From positions 1 through 37,813 of the forward strand of contig JAHHQP010000023.1 of the NCBI GenBank assembly GCA_020026355.1: a stretch of DNA of 37,813 nt. The letters run 5' to 3'. Positions within the stretch are counted from its first letter, which is position 1, and each line of letters opens with the position of its first letter. Below are positions 14,611-23,413 of this stretch, one piece after another. The DNA is from Bacteroidales bacterium (GTDB taxonomy: Bacteria; Bacteroidota; Bacteroidia; Bacteroidales; UBA932). Made by a program: the position numbers and the translations under genes. Below the pieces are notes generated by a model that searched no databases, had not been told where the DNA came from, and saw only the letters and a program-made list of their open reading frames with translations.

Positions 14611-17283
14611 TCATTCGACACCATCGACAACGAATTCTACCGAACTGCCCCTGCTCAAAGCCGAATAGATCCGGATCACCTTATCGGCATCCACGGCAGC
14701 AAGATCGGATTCATATTTCGAAAACAGATCCTTGCCCTCCATGTAACGGGTACGGATCGTAGCGATGTGGTAGTCCGGATAGGTCTTCATATGGGCATGA
14801 CGGCTGCTGAGCAAAGCCTTGGCCACAGGAAGATAACGCTCCACTTCCTCTTTGGTCGGAATATCCCTCACCGCAGCCCTTACCCTATTGAGGACATTGA
14901 CCAGATTGCGGTCGACCGTTCCTTCGACGAAACCATGCTCATCCGCGACGGACAAGGAGATCAGCACATTGAAACGCTCCTGAGGAACTTTCCTGAAAGC
15001 ATCCGACACCTCCACACGGACTCCGCAGGAGCTGAGACTACGGATCATCCTTTCCTCCAGGATCAGAGAAGCCACCTGCGCCAGGACATGGTTCTCGGAA
15101 GTCAACGGGATACGGGCAGAAATCGCGATTTCCGCGCTGAACGGGCTTCCATGAACCGTATAGGTGGCGGAACCGGCCTGCGGCTGGAAATTCACTGCAG
15201 GGATACGGCTCAGGTTCCTTTTTACCTCAAAACGACCGACCAGAGCGGTCAGTTCCTTCTTCACGACCTCCGGTTCCTTATCAGCGACCAGTACCAGCAG
15301 ACTTTCATTCAGATGTTCGGACATATCCTTGAAAAGCTTTTCGCAACGTCCGGTCAGATCTGCGGAGAACACACCGCTCTTGCGATACGGAGTATAGATG
15401 GAAGCCGGACACATGATGCTGTCAATCTTCCGGATCCTTTCCTGACGGGTTCCCTCCGTCGCCAGCAGATAGAATGGCTCACGCTGACAGTAAAGCGACA
15501 ACGCCGTACTGTCCATACTACGCTTCGTGGTCAAGTCATCCAGAACCCGGATCACCAGAGCCAGACTGTCCTGAGGCGCCCGCACATCCACCGAAGTGTT
15601 GAAATTCCGCACCTTGCAGTCCACATTGACCTCATGGGTCTGCAAAGCATCCATATAATCGTCATAAGAGAGACCATCCACCCGATACAATTTCTGGACA
15701 TCATTGACCAGCGCTCCCTCACCGGATACCAGCCGATCAAGGGAAGCGAAACCCTGGTTGAAGATCAGGCTGGCATAGACCTGCTTATCCACCGGCATCT
15801 TCTTGTACACGACCCTGAGACCATTCTGGAAAATCCAGATATTACCTCCCGTCACCGGTTCAGGACGGGTCGAGCGAACTTTCACCTTTTCCAGCGGGAC
15901 CTGAGTCTTCTGTTCCGGAAGCGGATGAATCTTCCACCGGTCTTCCGGCATCTCGACTCCGGCCTTCCAGCCAGCTGCGAGAGCTGCTTCACATTCCTCC
16001 GGAGAGTTCCCCGGCAAATGTCCCTGAACCAGACGAGCCGGAGCAGTCAGGACCGCCCTCGCGAAATTGTTCACGAACTTACATTCCTCGCCGTCCGGAA
16101 TGCTCTTGCTCAGCAGGAAGTTCATTTCTTTCCGTGGGGAAGCCAAAGGAGCGTCGTACAGGAAAGAAGAAATGGCCCGCTGGACATTCACCGAATTCAG
16201 AACAATCGGATTGACCGCCCAGTCCCGAAGGTTTTCGGAAAAGACACCGGCGGCATAAGCCTGCTCGTCCGGGGCGATACTGCCGGGACTCATGGACGAA
16301 AAAGCCGCAGACATCAGTTCCAGCGCTTTCAACTGCCGATCCCGGGCAACGACCGCAGTCAGGCTGAGGCACTCGTCCCCAGGTTGCTCCGTGCTCCCGA
16401 CATAAGCCGCATCGACACTCACATAAGGAAGCGCCTCTGCATCGAAAAGTTTCCGGACCCGACGTTCCGCAAGAATGCCAAGCTTCCGGATATATTTGCT
16501 GGTCACGGCCGGATAGACCGTGTGCATATATTCCTGAGGTACCCGCTCGATATCATAGGCCAGGGTCAATGAAGTCACGCCCGGACGAGGGTCTTCCACC
16601 GTTTCGGCCACGCCCCCCTTGACAGGAAGAGCTGGAGTCACCTCTCGCAGGCTGCCCGGAAGCATCGGCTGCAGCTCTTCAACCTCCTTCTCCAGCACCG
16701 GTGCATGAGGGATCATCAGGGACAGCATATACATTTTTCCGACAACAGCGGCAGGATCCACATCACCGCTGATGATGATGGCCTGACATTCCGGTGTGAA
16801 ATTCCGGCGCACGAAAGGGTCTTCCGAACTGTTCTGACGGTCAATGATATCGAAAAGCACCAGCAAGGCGGAATCCGTCTTCTCAGCATGACCAAGAATC
16901 GGAATGTCATCGAACCAGAAAGTTGTCGAGCGATCATCGACCTTCACGAAGCCATATTCCTTCGGAATCGCCCCCTCCAGGACCATCTGTTCCTGCGGAG
17001 AACGGGAACTGAGACGTTCCGACCGGGACAAGGCATTCTTGGCTGTCCGCAACGCCATTCCCTCTTCCCCCGCAGCTTCAGCGGAGGTTCCTACTTTCTG
17101 TACCAGCACGAAATCTGCAAGTCCTTCTGCAGATTTGTTCTGAAATACATAATAACTGATCCCGTTAGGCAATACTCCTTTCTGCAGTCCCGGCATATCC
17201 GGAAGGACTGCAAACGGCTGAGCCGCTGCAAATAAAGAAACGAGCGACGCGATTGCAGAAAACATGAACTTTTTATGCGACAT
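14611..17283 (-). CDS. Secreted M16-like (insulinase fold) protein without the zinc motif; probable pseudopeptidase
   Basis: The 890-residue product has a signal peptide (MSHKKFMFSAIASLVSLFAAA, cut near AAAQP). It then starts like an M16 peptidase (LPNGISYYVFQN ~38-49, FVLVQKVGTSAE). The active family has HxxEH directly after this strand; here the segment reads AAGEEGMALRTAKNAL with no His. The second half repeats the fold (WIFQNGLRVVYKKMPVDKQVYASLIFNQG, then EGALVNDVQKLYRVDG) and again lacks HxxEH. No HxxEH or inverted motif is present anywhere in the protein. Active M16 enzymes of Bacteroidota are ~940 residues and often pair with an inactive partner; no partner lies nearby. Likely periplasmic. 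Promoter-like TATTTTTG sits on the minus strand at 17310-17317. Confidence 0.85.
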   Translation of the reverse strand: MSHKKFMFSAIASLVSLFAAAQPFAVLPDMPGLQKGVLPNGISYYVFQNKSAEGLADFVLVQKVGTSAEAAGEEGMALRTAKNALSRSERLSSRSPQEQMVLEGAIPKEYGFVKVDDRSTTFWFDDIPILGHAEKTDSALLVLFDIIDRQNSSEDPFVRRNFTPECQAIIISGDVDPAAVVGKMYMLSLMIPHAPVLEKEVEELQPMLPGSLREVTPALPVKGGVAETVEDPRPGVTSLTLAYDIERVPQEYMHTVYPAVTSKYIRKLGILAERRVRKLFDAEALPYVSVDAAYVGSTEQPGDECLSLTAVVARDRQLKALELMSAAFSSMSPGSIAPDEQAYAAGVFSENLRDWAVNPIVLNSVNVQRAISSFLYDAPLASPRKEMNFLLSKSIPDGEECKFVNNFARAVLTAPARLVQGHLPGNSPEECEAALAAGWKAGVEMPEDRWKIHPLPEQKTQVPLEKVKVRSTRPEPVTGGNIWIFQNGLRVVYKKMPVDKQVYASLIFNQGFASLDRLVSGEGALVNDVQKLYRVDGLSYDDYMDALQTHEVNVDCKVRNFNTSVDVRAPQDSLALVIRVLDDLTTKRSMDSTALSLYCQREPFYLLATEGTRQERIRKIDSIMCPASIYTPYRKSGVFSADLTGRCEKLFKDMSEHLNESLLVLVADKEPEVVKKELTALVGRFEVKRNLSRIPAVNFQPQAGSATYTVHGSPFSAEIAISARIPLTSENHVLAQVASLILEERMIRSLSSCGVRVEVSDAFRKVPQERFNVLISLSVADEHGFVEGTVDRNLVNVLNRVRAAVRDIPTKEEVERYLPVAKALLSSRHAHMKTYPDYHIATIRTRYMEGKDLFSKYESDLAAVDADKVIRIYSALSRGSSVEFVVDGVE

Positions 17284-17309
17284 TCTTCTAATTTTAGTTT
17301 ACCTGAATG

Positions 17310-17317
17310 CAAAAATA
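17310..17317 (-). promoter_or_regulatory. Putative -7 promoter element of the M16-like gene
   Basis: On the minus strand the bases read TATTTTTG, a full TAnnTTTG match, 26 bases before the ATG at 17283. Confidence 0.5.
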
Positions 17318-17331
17318 AGACAAAATTTTAC

Positions 17332-17339
17332 TACTTTTG
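17332..17339 (+). promoter_or_regulatory. Putative -7 promoter element of the TPR protein gene
   Basis: TACTTTTG matches TAnnTTTG exactly, 50 bases before the ATG at 17390. It is back to back with the M16 promoter, only 14 bases away. Confidence 0.5.
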
Positions 17340-17389
17340 TAAAAATGCATCATATTGGCAATATAGTAAATAAATAAAGTAACACTATC

Positions 17390-18319
17390 ATGAAAAAAAT
17401 TTTCATTCTGGCTATGGCGGCATTGCTTTCCGCAACAGCCGTATCTGCTCAGGATATGGCAGAAGCCACTTCTACAGCACAGGCTGCAAAGGCAGCTTTG
17501 GAAACTGGAGACCTCACCAAGGCTCTGGAAGGATTTGAAAGCGCCCTCACTATGGCAGAACTGTGTGGCGGTGAAGGTGAAGACCTTGCCTATACCTGCA
17601 AGGATGTCATCCCTACCATCATGCTATCCATCGGTAAAGATTACCTGAAGAACAGCAGATACGCAGAAGCTATCGACTATCTCAGCAAGACCGCAGCAAG
17701 AGCTCAGGAACTCCAGAACACCGGAGTAGCCAACGAAGCTGAGAAACTCATCCCGCAGATCTATACCCAGGAAGCCGGCGAACTGCTGAAAGCCAAGAAC
17801 TTCGAAGGTGCCATCGCAAAATATCAGAAAGTCCTCGAACTCGATCCTAAGAACGGAAGAACGCACATGATGATCGGTATGGCTTACCAGGCCCTCAACA
17901 AGGTCGAGGAGGCTGAGGCAGCCTACAAGGCAGCCATCGAGAACGGTCAGGGCAAACAGGCTTCAAAGAGGGTTTCCAACATGATGCTCCGACTTGCACA
18001 GGACAGCATCAAGGACGGAAAATTCCAGGAAGCTATCGATTTCGCCAAGAAATCCAACGAATACATGAAAAACTCCGCTGCCTACAAGTTCGCAGCCAAC
18101 GCCGCCATCAAGATGGAGCACCTGGACGAAGCTATCGGATACTTCGAGGAGTATCTTTCCGTCACTCCTAAGGCAAAGGACAAGAACGACGTCCTCTACT
18201 CTATCGGTGCCCTCTACCAGAAAGCAGGCAACAATGCCAAAGCGAAAGAGTACTACGGCCAGTTGACCGCTGACCCTAAATATGGCGAGAGCGTGAAAGC
18301 CCTGATCAACTCACTTTAA
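17390..18319 (+). CDS. Secreted tetratricopeptide-repeat protein
   Basis: The 309-residue product has a clear signal peptide (MKKIFILAMAALLSATAVSAQ, cleavage after SAQ) and about six to seven TPR-like helical pairs. Examples are ALETGDLTKALEGFESALTMA, GELLKAKNFEGAIAKYQKVLELDP, GMAYQALNKVEEAEAAYKAAI and AIGYFEEYLSVTP. It should be periplasmic and act as a protein-binding scaffold; its partner cannot be told from sequence. The codon choice resembles that of the ribosomal-protein genes, suggesting abundance. The downstream rlhA-like gene begins 7 bases after its stop, so the two share a transcript. Confidence 0.88.
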   Translation: MKKIFILAMAALLSATAVSAQDMAEATSTAQAAKAALETGDLTKALEGFESALTMAELCGGEGEDLAYTCKDVIPTIMLSIGKDYLKNSRYAEAIDYLSKTAARAQELQNTGVANEAEKLIPQIYTQEAGELLKAKNFEGAIAKYQKVLELDPKNGRTHMMIGMAYQALNKVEEAEAAYKAAIENGQGKQASKRVSNMMLRLAQDSIKDGKFQEAIDFAKKSNEYMKNSAAYKFAANAAIKMEHLDEAIGYFEEYLSVTPKAKDKNDVLYSIGALYQKAGNNAKAKEYYGQLTADPKYGESVKALINSL

Positions 18320-18326
18320 TCCGAGC

Positions 18327-20195
18327 ATGACCAGACTTGAACTTCTAGCTCCGGCAAGAAATATGGAAATCGGCATCGCAGCCATCAGTTGCGGTGCCGA
18401 TGCCGTATATATAGCCGGCCCTGAATTCGGCGCACGTCAGGCCGCAGGCAACAGCATAGAAGACATCCGTCAGCTCTGTACCTATGCCCACCGGTTCGGT
18501 GCAAGAATCTTCGTCACGCTGAACACCATCCTGTATGACCATGAGCTGGAGGCTGCCCGACAGCAGCTGCTGGATGTGCAGGAAGCCGGCGCAGATGCTG
18601 TGATCGTGCAGGATCTTGCCTTGCTGAAGATGGCGGACAAGATTCCCCTCCACGCCTCCACACAATGTGCGATCCAGACCCCGGAACAAGCTGTTTTCCT
18701 CGCCGGACTTGGCTTTTCAAGACTGATCCTCGAACGGGAAATGTCTCTGGAACAGATCCGGGCCATCCATGAAGCGGTGGATTGCGAGCTGGAATTCTTC
18801 GTCCACGGTGCCCTATGCGTCTGCTACAGCGGACAATGCTATCTTTCGGAAATGATCGACGGACGGAGCGCGAACCGTGGTGCATGCATGCAGGCCTGCC
18901 GTTCCCGCTATGATCTGGTGGACAGCAAAGGAAAAGTTCTGGTCAAAGACAGCGCTCTGCTATCCCTGAAAGACTACAATCTCATCGAAAGGCTGGAAGA
19001 CCTGGCCGGTGCCGGTGTGCAATCTTTCAAGATTGAGGGTCGGTTGAAAAACATTTCCTATGTCAGGAATGTCGTGCGGGCCTATTCCCAAGCCCTGGAT
19101 CGTCTGGTCGCCCGCTATCCGGAGAAATACCGCAGAGCCTCTGTCGGCAGTGTAGAATGTGACTTCACTCCCGACCTCAGGAAAACTTTCAACAGGGGCT
19201 ACACCCAACTCTTCATCGACGGTAAACGTGGCAGCTGGGCCAGCGGAGATGCCGCGAAATCCATGGGAGAACCGATCGGCAAAGTCGCTTCCGTCAACAG
19301 AAACCGCACCGAAGTCCGTATCGCCGCCACCAAGGCGGATCTGCAGCTGAACAACGGAGACGGTTTCTCCTACGTCGGGAAAGACGGGAAAGTCCATGGT
19401 TTCCGGGGAGACGTCTGCCAAGGTCTGACCATTCGCTGCCAGGATGCCGGTCCGCTGCAACCCGGCTGCAAGCTCTTCCGCAACATCGATACGGCTTTCG
19501 AGAAAGACCTGGAAAAAAGTATAGTCAGAAGAACCATCCGCACTGATACCTCCATCCATATCGTAAAGGACGAGACCGGAAAATTCCTGCTGCACACGAC
19601 TGCAGTAACGGAAGACGGAAGAAGCTTCACCTGCGACTTCGATGCAGGCCGCGATCCGGCCCAGAACACGGAAAGAATTCAATCCATGCTCCAGAGCCAG
19701 ATCAGCAAGATCACTGAAGAATACCGTTTCAATCTGAAAGAACTGGATTATGAAGGGGAACTTCCTTTCATGAGCGCCGCCTTCATGAACAATATCCGAC
19801 GAACCTTGGCAGAAGGACTTTCCGCCCAGGAAGTGACGGCCAACCAGCTGACTAACCGGAATCAGGTAATCCGGGAAAACCTCGTCCATCCAGCCGCCCA
19901 TTTCTGGGGTGGAACGGCAACCTACAAGCAGAATGTCGCCAACAAGGTCGCGGCCGGCATCTACGCGGCCAACGGAGCCGGCAAAGTGGAAGCGGCCTAT
20001 GAACTGGAACACCCGGCAGATGCGGAACTGATGCGGACGAGATACTGCATCCGTTACGAAATGGGACTTTGTCCGATCCATCAAGGTGCGAAGCCTACCG
20101 GCCCTCTCTTCCTGGTGAACAATGGTCGGAAACTGGCGCTGGATTTCGATTGCAAGAACTGCGAGATGGTCATCTCTCTTCAATCTCAAAAGTGA
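18327..20195 (+). CDS. rlhA: U32 peptidase family protein, RlhA-like (23S rRNA hydroxylation)
   Basis: U32 proteins with this architecture include E. coli RlhA (YdcP), needed for 5-hydroxycytidine at 23S rRNA C2501. The 622-residue product starts LELLAPARNMEIGIAAISCGADAVYI (family start). It has the four-Cys cluster expected to hold an Fe-S centre: Cys 166 and 171 in CYSGQC, then Cys 187 and 191 in RGACMQACR. SFKIEGRLK follows, and the DUF3656-like region around FNRGYTQLFIDG. RlhA of E. coli is about 653 residues. Whether this is RlhA or another U32 paralogue is inferred from length and the DUF3656 part. The 3' end overlaps the convergent lipoprotein gene by 26 bases. It follows the TPR gene closely. 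Confidence 0.82.
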   Translation: MTRLELLAPARNMEIGIAAISCGADAVYIAGPEFGARQAAGNSIEDIRQLCTYAHRFGARIFVTLNTILYDHELEAARQQLLDVQEAGADAVIVQDLALLKMADKIPLHASTQCAIQTPEQAVFLAGLGFSRLILEREMSLEQIRAIHEAVDCELEFFVHGALCVCYSGQCYLSEMIDGRSANRGACMQACRSRYDLVDSKGKVLVKDSALLSLKDYNLIERLEDLAGAGVQSFKIEGRLKNISYVRNVVRAYSQALDRLVARYPEKYRRASVGSVECDFTPDLRKTFNRGYTQLFIDGKRGSWASGDAAKSMGEPIGKVASVNRNRTEVRIAATKADLQLNNGDGFSYVGKDGKVHGFRGDVCQGLTIRCQDAGPLQPGCKLFRNIDTAFEKDLEKSIVRRTIRTDTSIHIVKDETGKFLLHTTAVTEDGRSFTCDFDAGRDPAQNTERIQSMLQSQISKITEEYRFNLKELDYEGELPFMSAAFMNNIRRTLAEGLSAQEVTANQLTNRNQVIRENLVHPAAHFWGGTATYKQNVANKVAAGIYAANGAGKVEAAYELEHPADAELMRTRYCIRYEMGLCPIHQGAKPTGPLFLVNNGRKLALDFDCKNCEMVISLQSQK

Positions 20196-21405
20196 GACCG
20201 AGGTCTCCGAATCGTGCTTTCTCGGCATTATGAGCCACCAGATAACGTTGGTCCAGACGCCCCCGCCACACAATATCGTCATAAGAACTGAAAGGTAGAT
20301 CCACCTCTATCCCGAAACTTTTGGATTCGATACGGACCAAGGCCTGGCACTTCCAGGTCTTTTTCGTTCCGCCATCATCCTCGTGGATGAGCAGCGCACA
20401 TTCTTCCAGTTGCGGAGAATAAGCAGAAAGCAAGACCGTATTCAGGTCAAGTTGGACACCGACCTGATCTCGCCGGACCACGACCATCAGGTCCGTCACA
20501 TAAGGAGAATATAGTTTCAGCTCCGCTTCAGTCACAGCTGTGAAATCCTCCAGTCCGGCAAATTTCAAGAAAAACTCGGACGCGCCAGCGAACCAGCAAT
20601 CGTAATTACGATACATCGTCAGATTCTTCAAGATCAGGGAACGGCTGTTCACCGTTGCCGAAGGCCCCTTAGCTAACGGAGCGGATTTTACCGGACGGAT
20701 GACCAAGGCTCCCCCTTCTTCCCATTCCGGATGTTCCCGCCGGAGTACTTCCGTCGTCTTATGGCGAGCATCCGAATTTCTGTTGATGACCCACACCGGC
20801 TTTTTCCGGGCCAACTGTTCATCGACCAGAACCTTGACAGCGGTCCATTCCTCTCCTGACCGGCGCAATTCATAACCGTAGTTCGTATCTGATTCGTTTT
20901 CAGGATCAAAGGTGATGACAGGAAGGCTGATTCCGTCCCAAGTTTCGCTGTAAGGCCAGTAGATCTGATAACCGGAACTCATCAGCGCCTCCAGATAAGC
21001 CTCATCATAAACGACGTCCTCTTCCAGGACCTCCCCTTGACGAGTGCGCGTTCCGGTCTTGGACTTCACATGCCGGTGCAAAAGTTCGCGCAACGGACAG
21101 GCATAAGTACGGACGGCACGGGTCTGAGGATCGCCGACTCCCCGCCCCGGATCCAGAAACAGATCTTGCATCGTATATTCCTGATCATAACCATTTCCAG
21201 CCGAAGCTTTCACTGCATCCTGTACCTCTTCCATCTGCGAAACCGATAGCGGAAGTTCCGAGAAAAGCGCCGCGACATCCTCAAGATAGACTGAATCCTG
21301 ATTCTGAACCTTACCGGTATCTTCCAGATCATTGTCCAGAATTTCACAGCCGGTCAATCCCAGGACCAAAGCCGTAACCATAAACCATTTTCCATACATA
21401 ATCAT
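20170..21405 (-). CDS. Predicted lipoprotein of unknown function
   Basis: The 411-residue product starts with a lipoprotein signal: MIMYGKWFMVTALVLGLTGC, with the lipobox LTGC and lipidated Cys at 20 (start may be Met 1 or Met 3). The following CEILDNDLED is acidic, reminiscent of the Bacteroidota surface-export signal, so outer-membrane surface display is possible. The body has no family I recognise. Mid-protein segments YACPLRELLHRHVKSK and MYRNYDCWFAGASEFFLKF stand out, and the C-terminal half (SYDDIVWRGRLDQRYLV) looks beta-rich. It may be monocistronic; prmC ends 81 bases upstream. No clear TAnnTTTG box was found. Confidence 0.8.
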   Translation of the reverse strand: MIMYGKWFMVTALVLGLTGCEILDNDLEDTGKVQNQDSVYLEDVAALFSELPLSVSQMEEVQDAVKASAGNGYDQEYTMQDLFLDPGRGVGDPQTRAVRTYACPLRELLHRHVKSKTGTRTRQGEVLEEDVVYDEAYLEALMSSGYQIYWPYSETWDGISLPVITFDPENESDTNYGYELRRSGEEWTAVKVLVDEQLARKKPVWVINRNSDARHKTTEVLRREHPEWEEGGALVIRPVKSAPLAKGPSATVNSRSLILKNLTMYRNYDCWFAGASEFFLKFAGLEDFTAVTEAELKLYSPYVTDLMVVVRRDQVGVQLDLNTVLLSAYSPQLEECALLIHEDDGGTKKTWKCQALVRIESKSFGIEVDLPFSSYDDIVWRGRLDQRYLVAHNAEKARFGDLGLTFEIEER

Positions 21406-21486
21406 GCTGCATTAAAATTTCTGCAGCAAAGTGACGGAGATTTATCCGTTTTCAGAAAAAGAAAACGCCTGTTTCAGGGAAAAGGA

Positions 21487-22389
21487 TTACCGACGGGAAG
21501 CGGTCACGAAGCGGGGTTTGCCGAAAAGATCTTCATGAATCTGCACTCCGGTCAGACCGGCATCCTCGAACAGGGCTGCGGTCTCCTGTCCCAAGGCTTC
21601 ATTGATCTCCACAGCGAGCAGGCCCTCTTCTTTCAGGCAAGACATAGCCCAGAAAGCGATGGCGCGGTAGAAGACCAGCGGATCTTCATCCGGAACGAAC
21701 AAGGCCAGGTGAGGTTCATGTTCCAGCACATTGGCCTTCATGGATGCTTTCTCCCGGTCCATCACATAAGGTGGATTGCTGATGATCAGGTCGAAGTCTG
21801 CACTGAAATCTTCACGGGAAGCTGGATTCAGCACATCTGCTTTCAGAAAGGCCGGACGACGCAGAATCTTGGCCGGAACCGGACGATCCTCCGACAGTTC
21901 GACGGACAGAGGATTCTGGCTGCCGGCAATGGCCAAGGCCTCGTCAGAGATATCCAGAGCCGTCACATTGGCCCCATCAAGGTCCAGCGACAAGGTCCAG
22001 GCGATACATCCGGAGCCGGTACAGAGATCCAGCACCGTCGGGCGAGTGATTCCGTCCTCACGGAGCCGATCTTCCACGAGACGGAGAAGATATTCCGTTT
22101 CCGGACGAGGAATGAGCACACCGGGAGCGACCTGAAAACGCCGGCCGCAGAATTCGGTCCAGCCCAGGATATATTGGAGCGGTTCACCGGTAGAAAGCCG
22201 GGAAAGCATCGCCTGAAGGCGTTCTTCCTCGGCCATAGGGATTTCTTCTTCGGGTTCCGTGACGGTCTTGTACCACGGCAGGCCGCAGACCTCCTCCAGC
22301 AGACGCCGGAGCAGGCCCTTCACCTCCTCGGAAGGATAGAGCTGGGCCAAGGCGGCCGTTCCCTGCTGGACAAGATCTCGAAGTGTCAT
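21487..22389 (-). CDS. prmC: Peptide chain release factor N5-glutamine methyltransferase
   Basis: PrmC (HemK) methylates the GGQ glutamine of release factors RF1 and RF2. The 300-residue product has the N-terminal helical domain, PRPETE at 94-99 and the SAM-binding DLCTGSGCIA (121-130). The catalytic NPPY is at 205-208 within LIISNPPYVMDREKAS, and SCLKEEGLLAVEINEALG follows near the C-terminus. Length is slightly over the usual 280; a short extra loop lies at about 160-180. It is the third gene of the PBP1A-ddl-prmC unit, starting 4 bases after ddl. Confidence 0.94.
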   Translation of the reverse strand: MTLRDLVQQGTAALAQLYPSEEVKGLLRRLLEEVCGLPWYKTVTEPEEEIPMAEEERLQAMLSRLSTGEPLQYILGWTEFCGRRFQVAPGVLIPRPETEYLLRLVEDRLREDGITRPTVLDLCTGSGCIAWTLSLDLDGANVTALDISDEALAIAGSQNPLSVELSEDRPVPAKILRRPAFLKADVLNPASREDFSADFDLIISNPPYVMDREKASMKANVLEHEPHLALFVPDEDPLVFYRAIAFWAMSCLKEEGLLAVEINEALGQETAALFEDAGLTGVQIHEDLFGKPRFVTASRR

Positions 22390-22393
22390 GGAA

Positions 22394-23410
22394 TCAGGAA
22401 TTCTCGATGATGGTGGACAGGAAGTCGGTCATGTCCATGCCTGCTGCACGAACCATCTGCGGCACCAGTGAGGCGCTCGTCATGCCCGGAATCGTATTGA
22501 CTTCCAGAAAATACAGTTCATCGCCGTCCATGATGTAATCGACACGGACCAGACCGGAGCAGCCCAGATGGGCATAGATCTTCTTGGATACTTCCTGAAT
22601 ATGCTCTCGCTGAGCCTCCGTGATCTCTGCCGGACAGACTTCACGGCTTTCGCCGAGATATTTCGCTTCATAGTCGAAGAATTCATGATCGGTGATGATC
22701 TCGATGACAGGAAGAGCCACCAGCTCCTTTCCATTGAAATAGACCGCATCCGTGATTTCACGTCCGGTCACGGCCCTTTCCGCAAGCAAGGTCTTGCCTT
22801 CCTTGAAAGCCGCCTCAACTGCAGGACCGAATTCCTCGATGGCGTGGACCTTGGTCACGCCGAAGCTGGAGCCACCATCCGTCGGTTTCACGAACATCGG
22901 CAGGCCGAGACGGTCCACCGCTTTCTGCGCAAGTCCTTCCATCGGTTCTCCCTTGCGGATGAACAGGTCATCGGCGCAATGCACGAAGTCGACGTCCTTG
23001 AGATAGCTCTTGCAGGAGAACTTGTCGAAAGTCATGGCTGCCACGAAGGCGCTGCAGCTGCTGAACGGGATGCCCAGCATCTCGAAATAACCCTGAAGGA
23101 GACCATTTTCTCCCGGCGTGCCGTGCTGCATGATGTAAGCATAGTCGAACTTGACCTTATGGTCTTCCACCTCAACGGAGAAATCATTCCGGTCAATGGA
23201 TGGACGACTTTCTTCCGGCAATTCGATACGTTCCTGCCCTTTCAGGCGGTAAGCGACAAGTTCCCATTTGCCGAAACGTGCGAAGACTTCATATATATCA
23301 TACCTGGCACCGTCAATCTTCGATGCCGTGAATTTTCCACTTTTGCAGGAAACCTCCCATTCGGAAGAATCGCTGCCGTAAACGACAGCGATTGAATTGT
23401 AATTTTTCAT
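22394..23410 (-). CDS. ddl: D-alanine--D-alanine ligase
   Basis: Ddl makes the D-Ala-D-Ala dipeptide for peptidoglycan precursors in the cytoplasm. The 338-residue ATP-grasp protein shows HGTPGENGLLQGYFEMLGIPF (family HGxxGExG signature), then FVKPTDGGSSFGVTKV. TGREITDAVYFNGK and SGLVRVDYIMDGDELYFLEVNTIPGMT follow, the last being the metal- and ATP-binding end. An N-terminal Ddl fold (SIAVVYGSDSSEWEVS) is slightly degenerate. It lies 3 bases downstream of the PBP1A gene and 4 before prmC, a tight operon linking precursor synthesis to polymerisation. Confidence 0.96.
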   Translation of the reverse strand: MKNYNSIAVVYGSDSSEWEVSCKSGKFTASKIDGARYDIYEVFARFGKWELVAYRLKGQERIELPEESRPSIDRNDFSVEVEDHKVKFDYAYIMQHGTPGENGLLQGYFEMLGIPFSSCSAFVAAMTFDKFSCKSYLKDVDFVHCADDLFIRKGEPMEGLAQKAVDRLGLPMFVKPTDGGSSFGVTKVHAIEEFGPAVEAAFKEGKTLLAERAVTGREITDAVYFNGKELVALPVIEIITDHEFFDYEAKYLGESREVCPAEITEAQREHIQEVSKKIYAHLGCSGLVRVDYIMDGDELYFLEVNTIPGMTSASLVPQMVRAAGMDMTDFLSTIIENS

Positions 23411-23413
23411 AAA

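Noticed and set aside
14599..16572. A 657-codon open frame on the plus strand opposite the M16-like gene
   Set aside because: It is the mirror of a real coding frame with signal peptide and M16 folds. Its product is His/Arg/Asp-rich without family features, and there is no promoter box.
18960..20282. A 440-codon open frame on the minus strand opposite the U32 gene
   Set aside because: The U32 gene has clear family motifs including four Cys. The antisense product shows none, and the frame crosses into the lipoprotein gene.
21447..21467. CGTTTTC/GAAAACG hairpin after prmC as a terminator
   Set aside because: The stem is short and AT-rich and there is no T-run directly after it on the minus strand; support is too weak.
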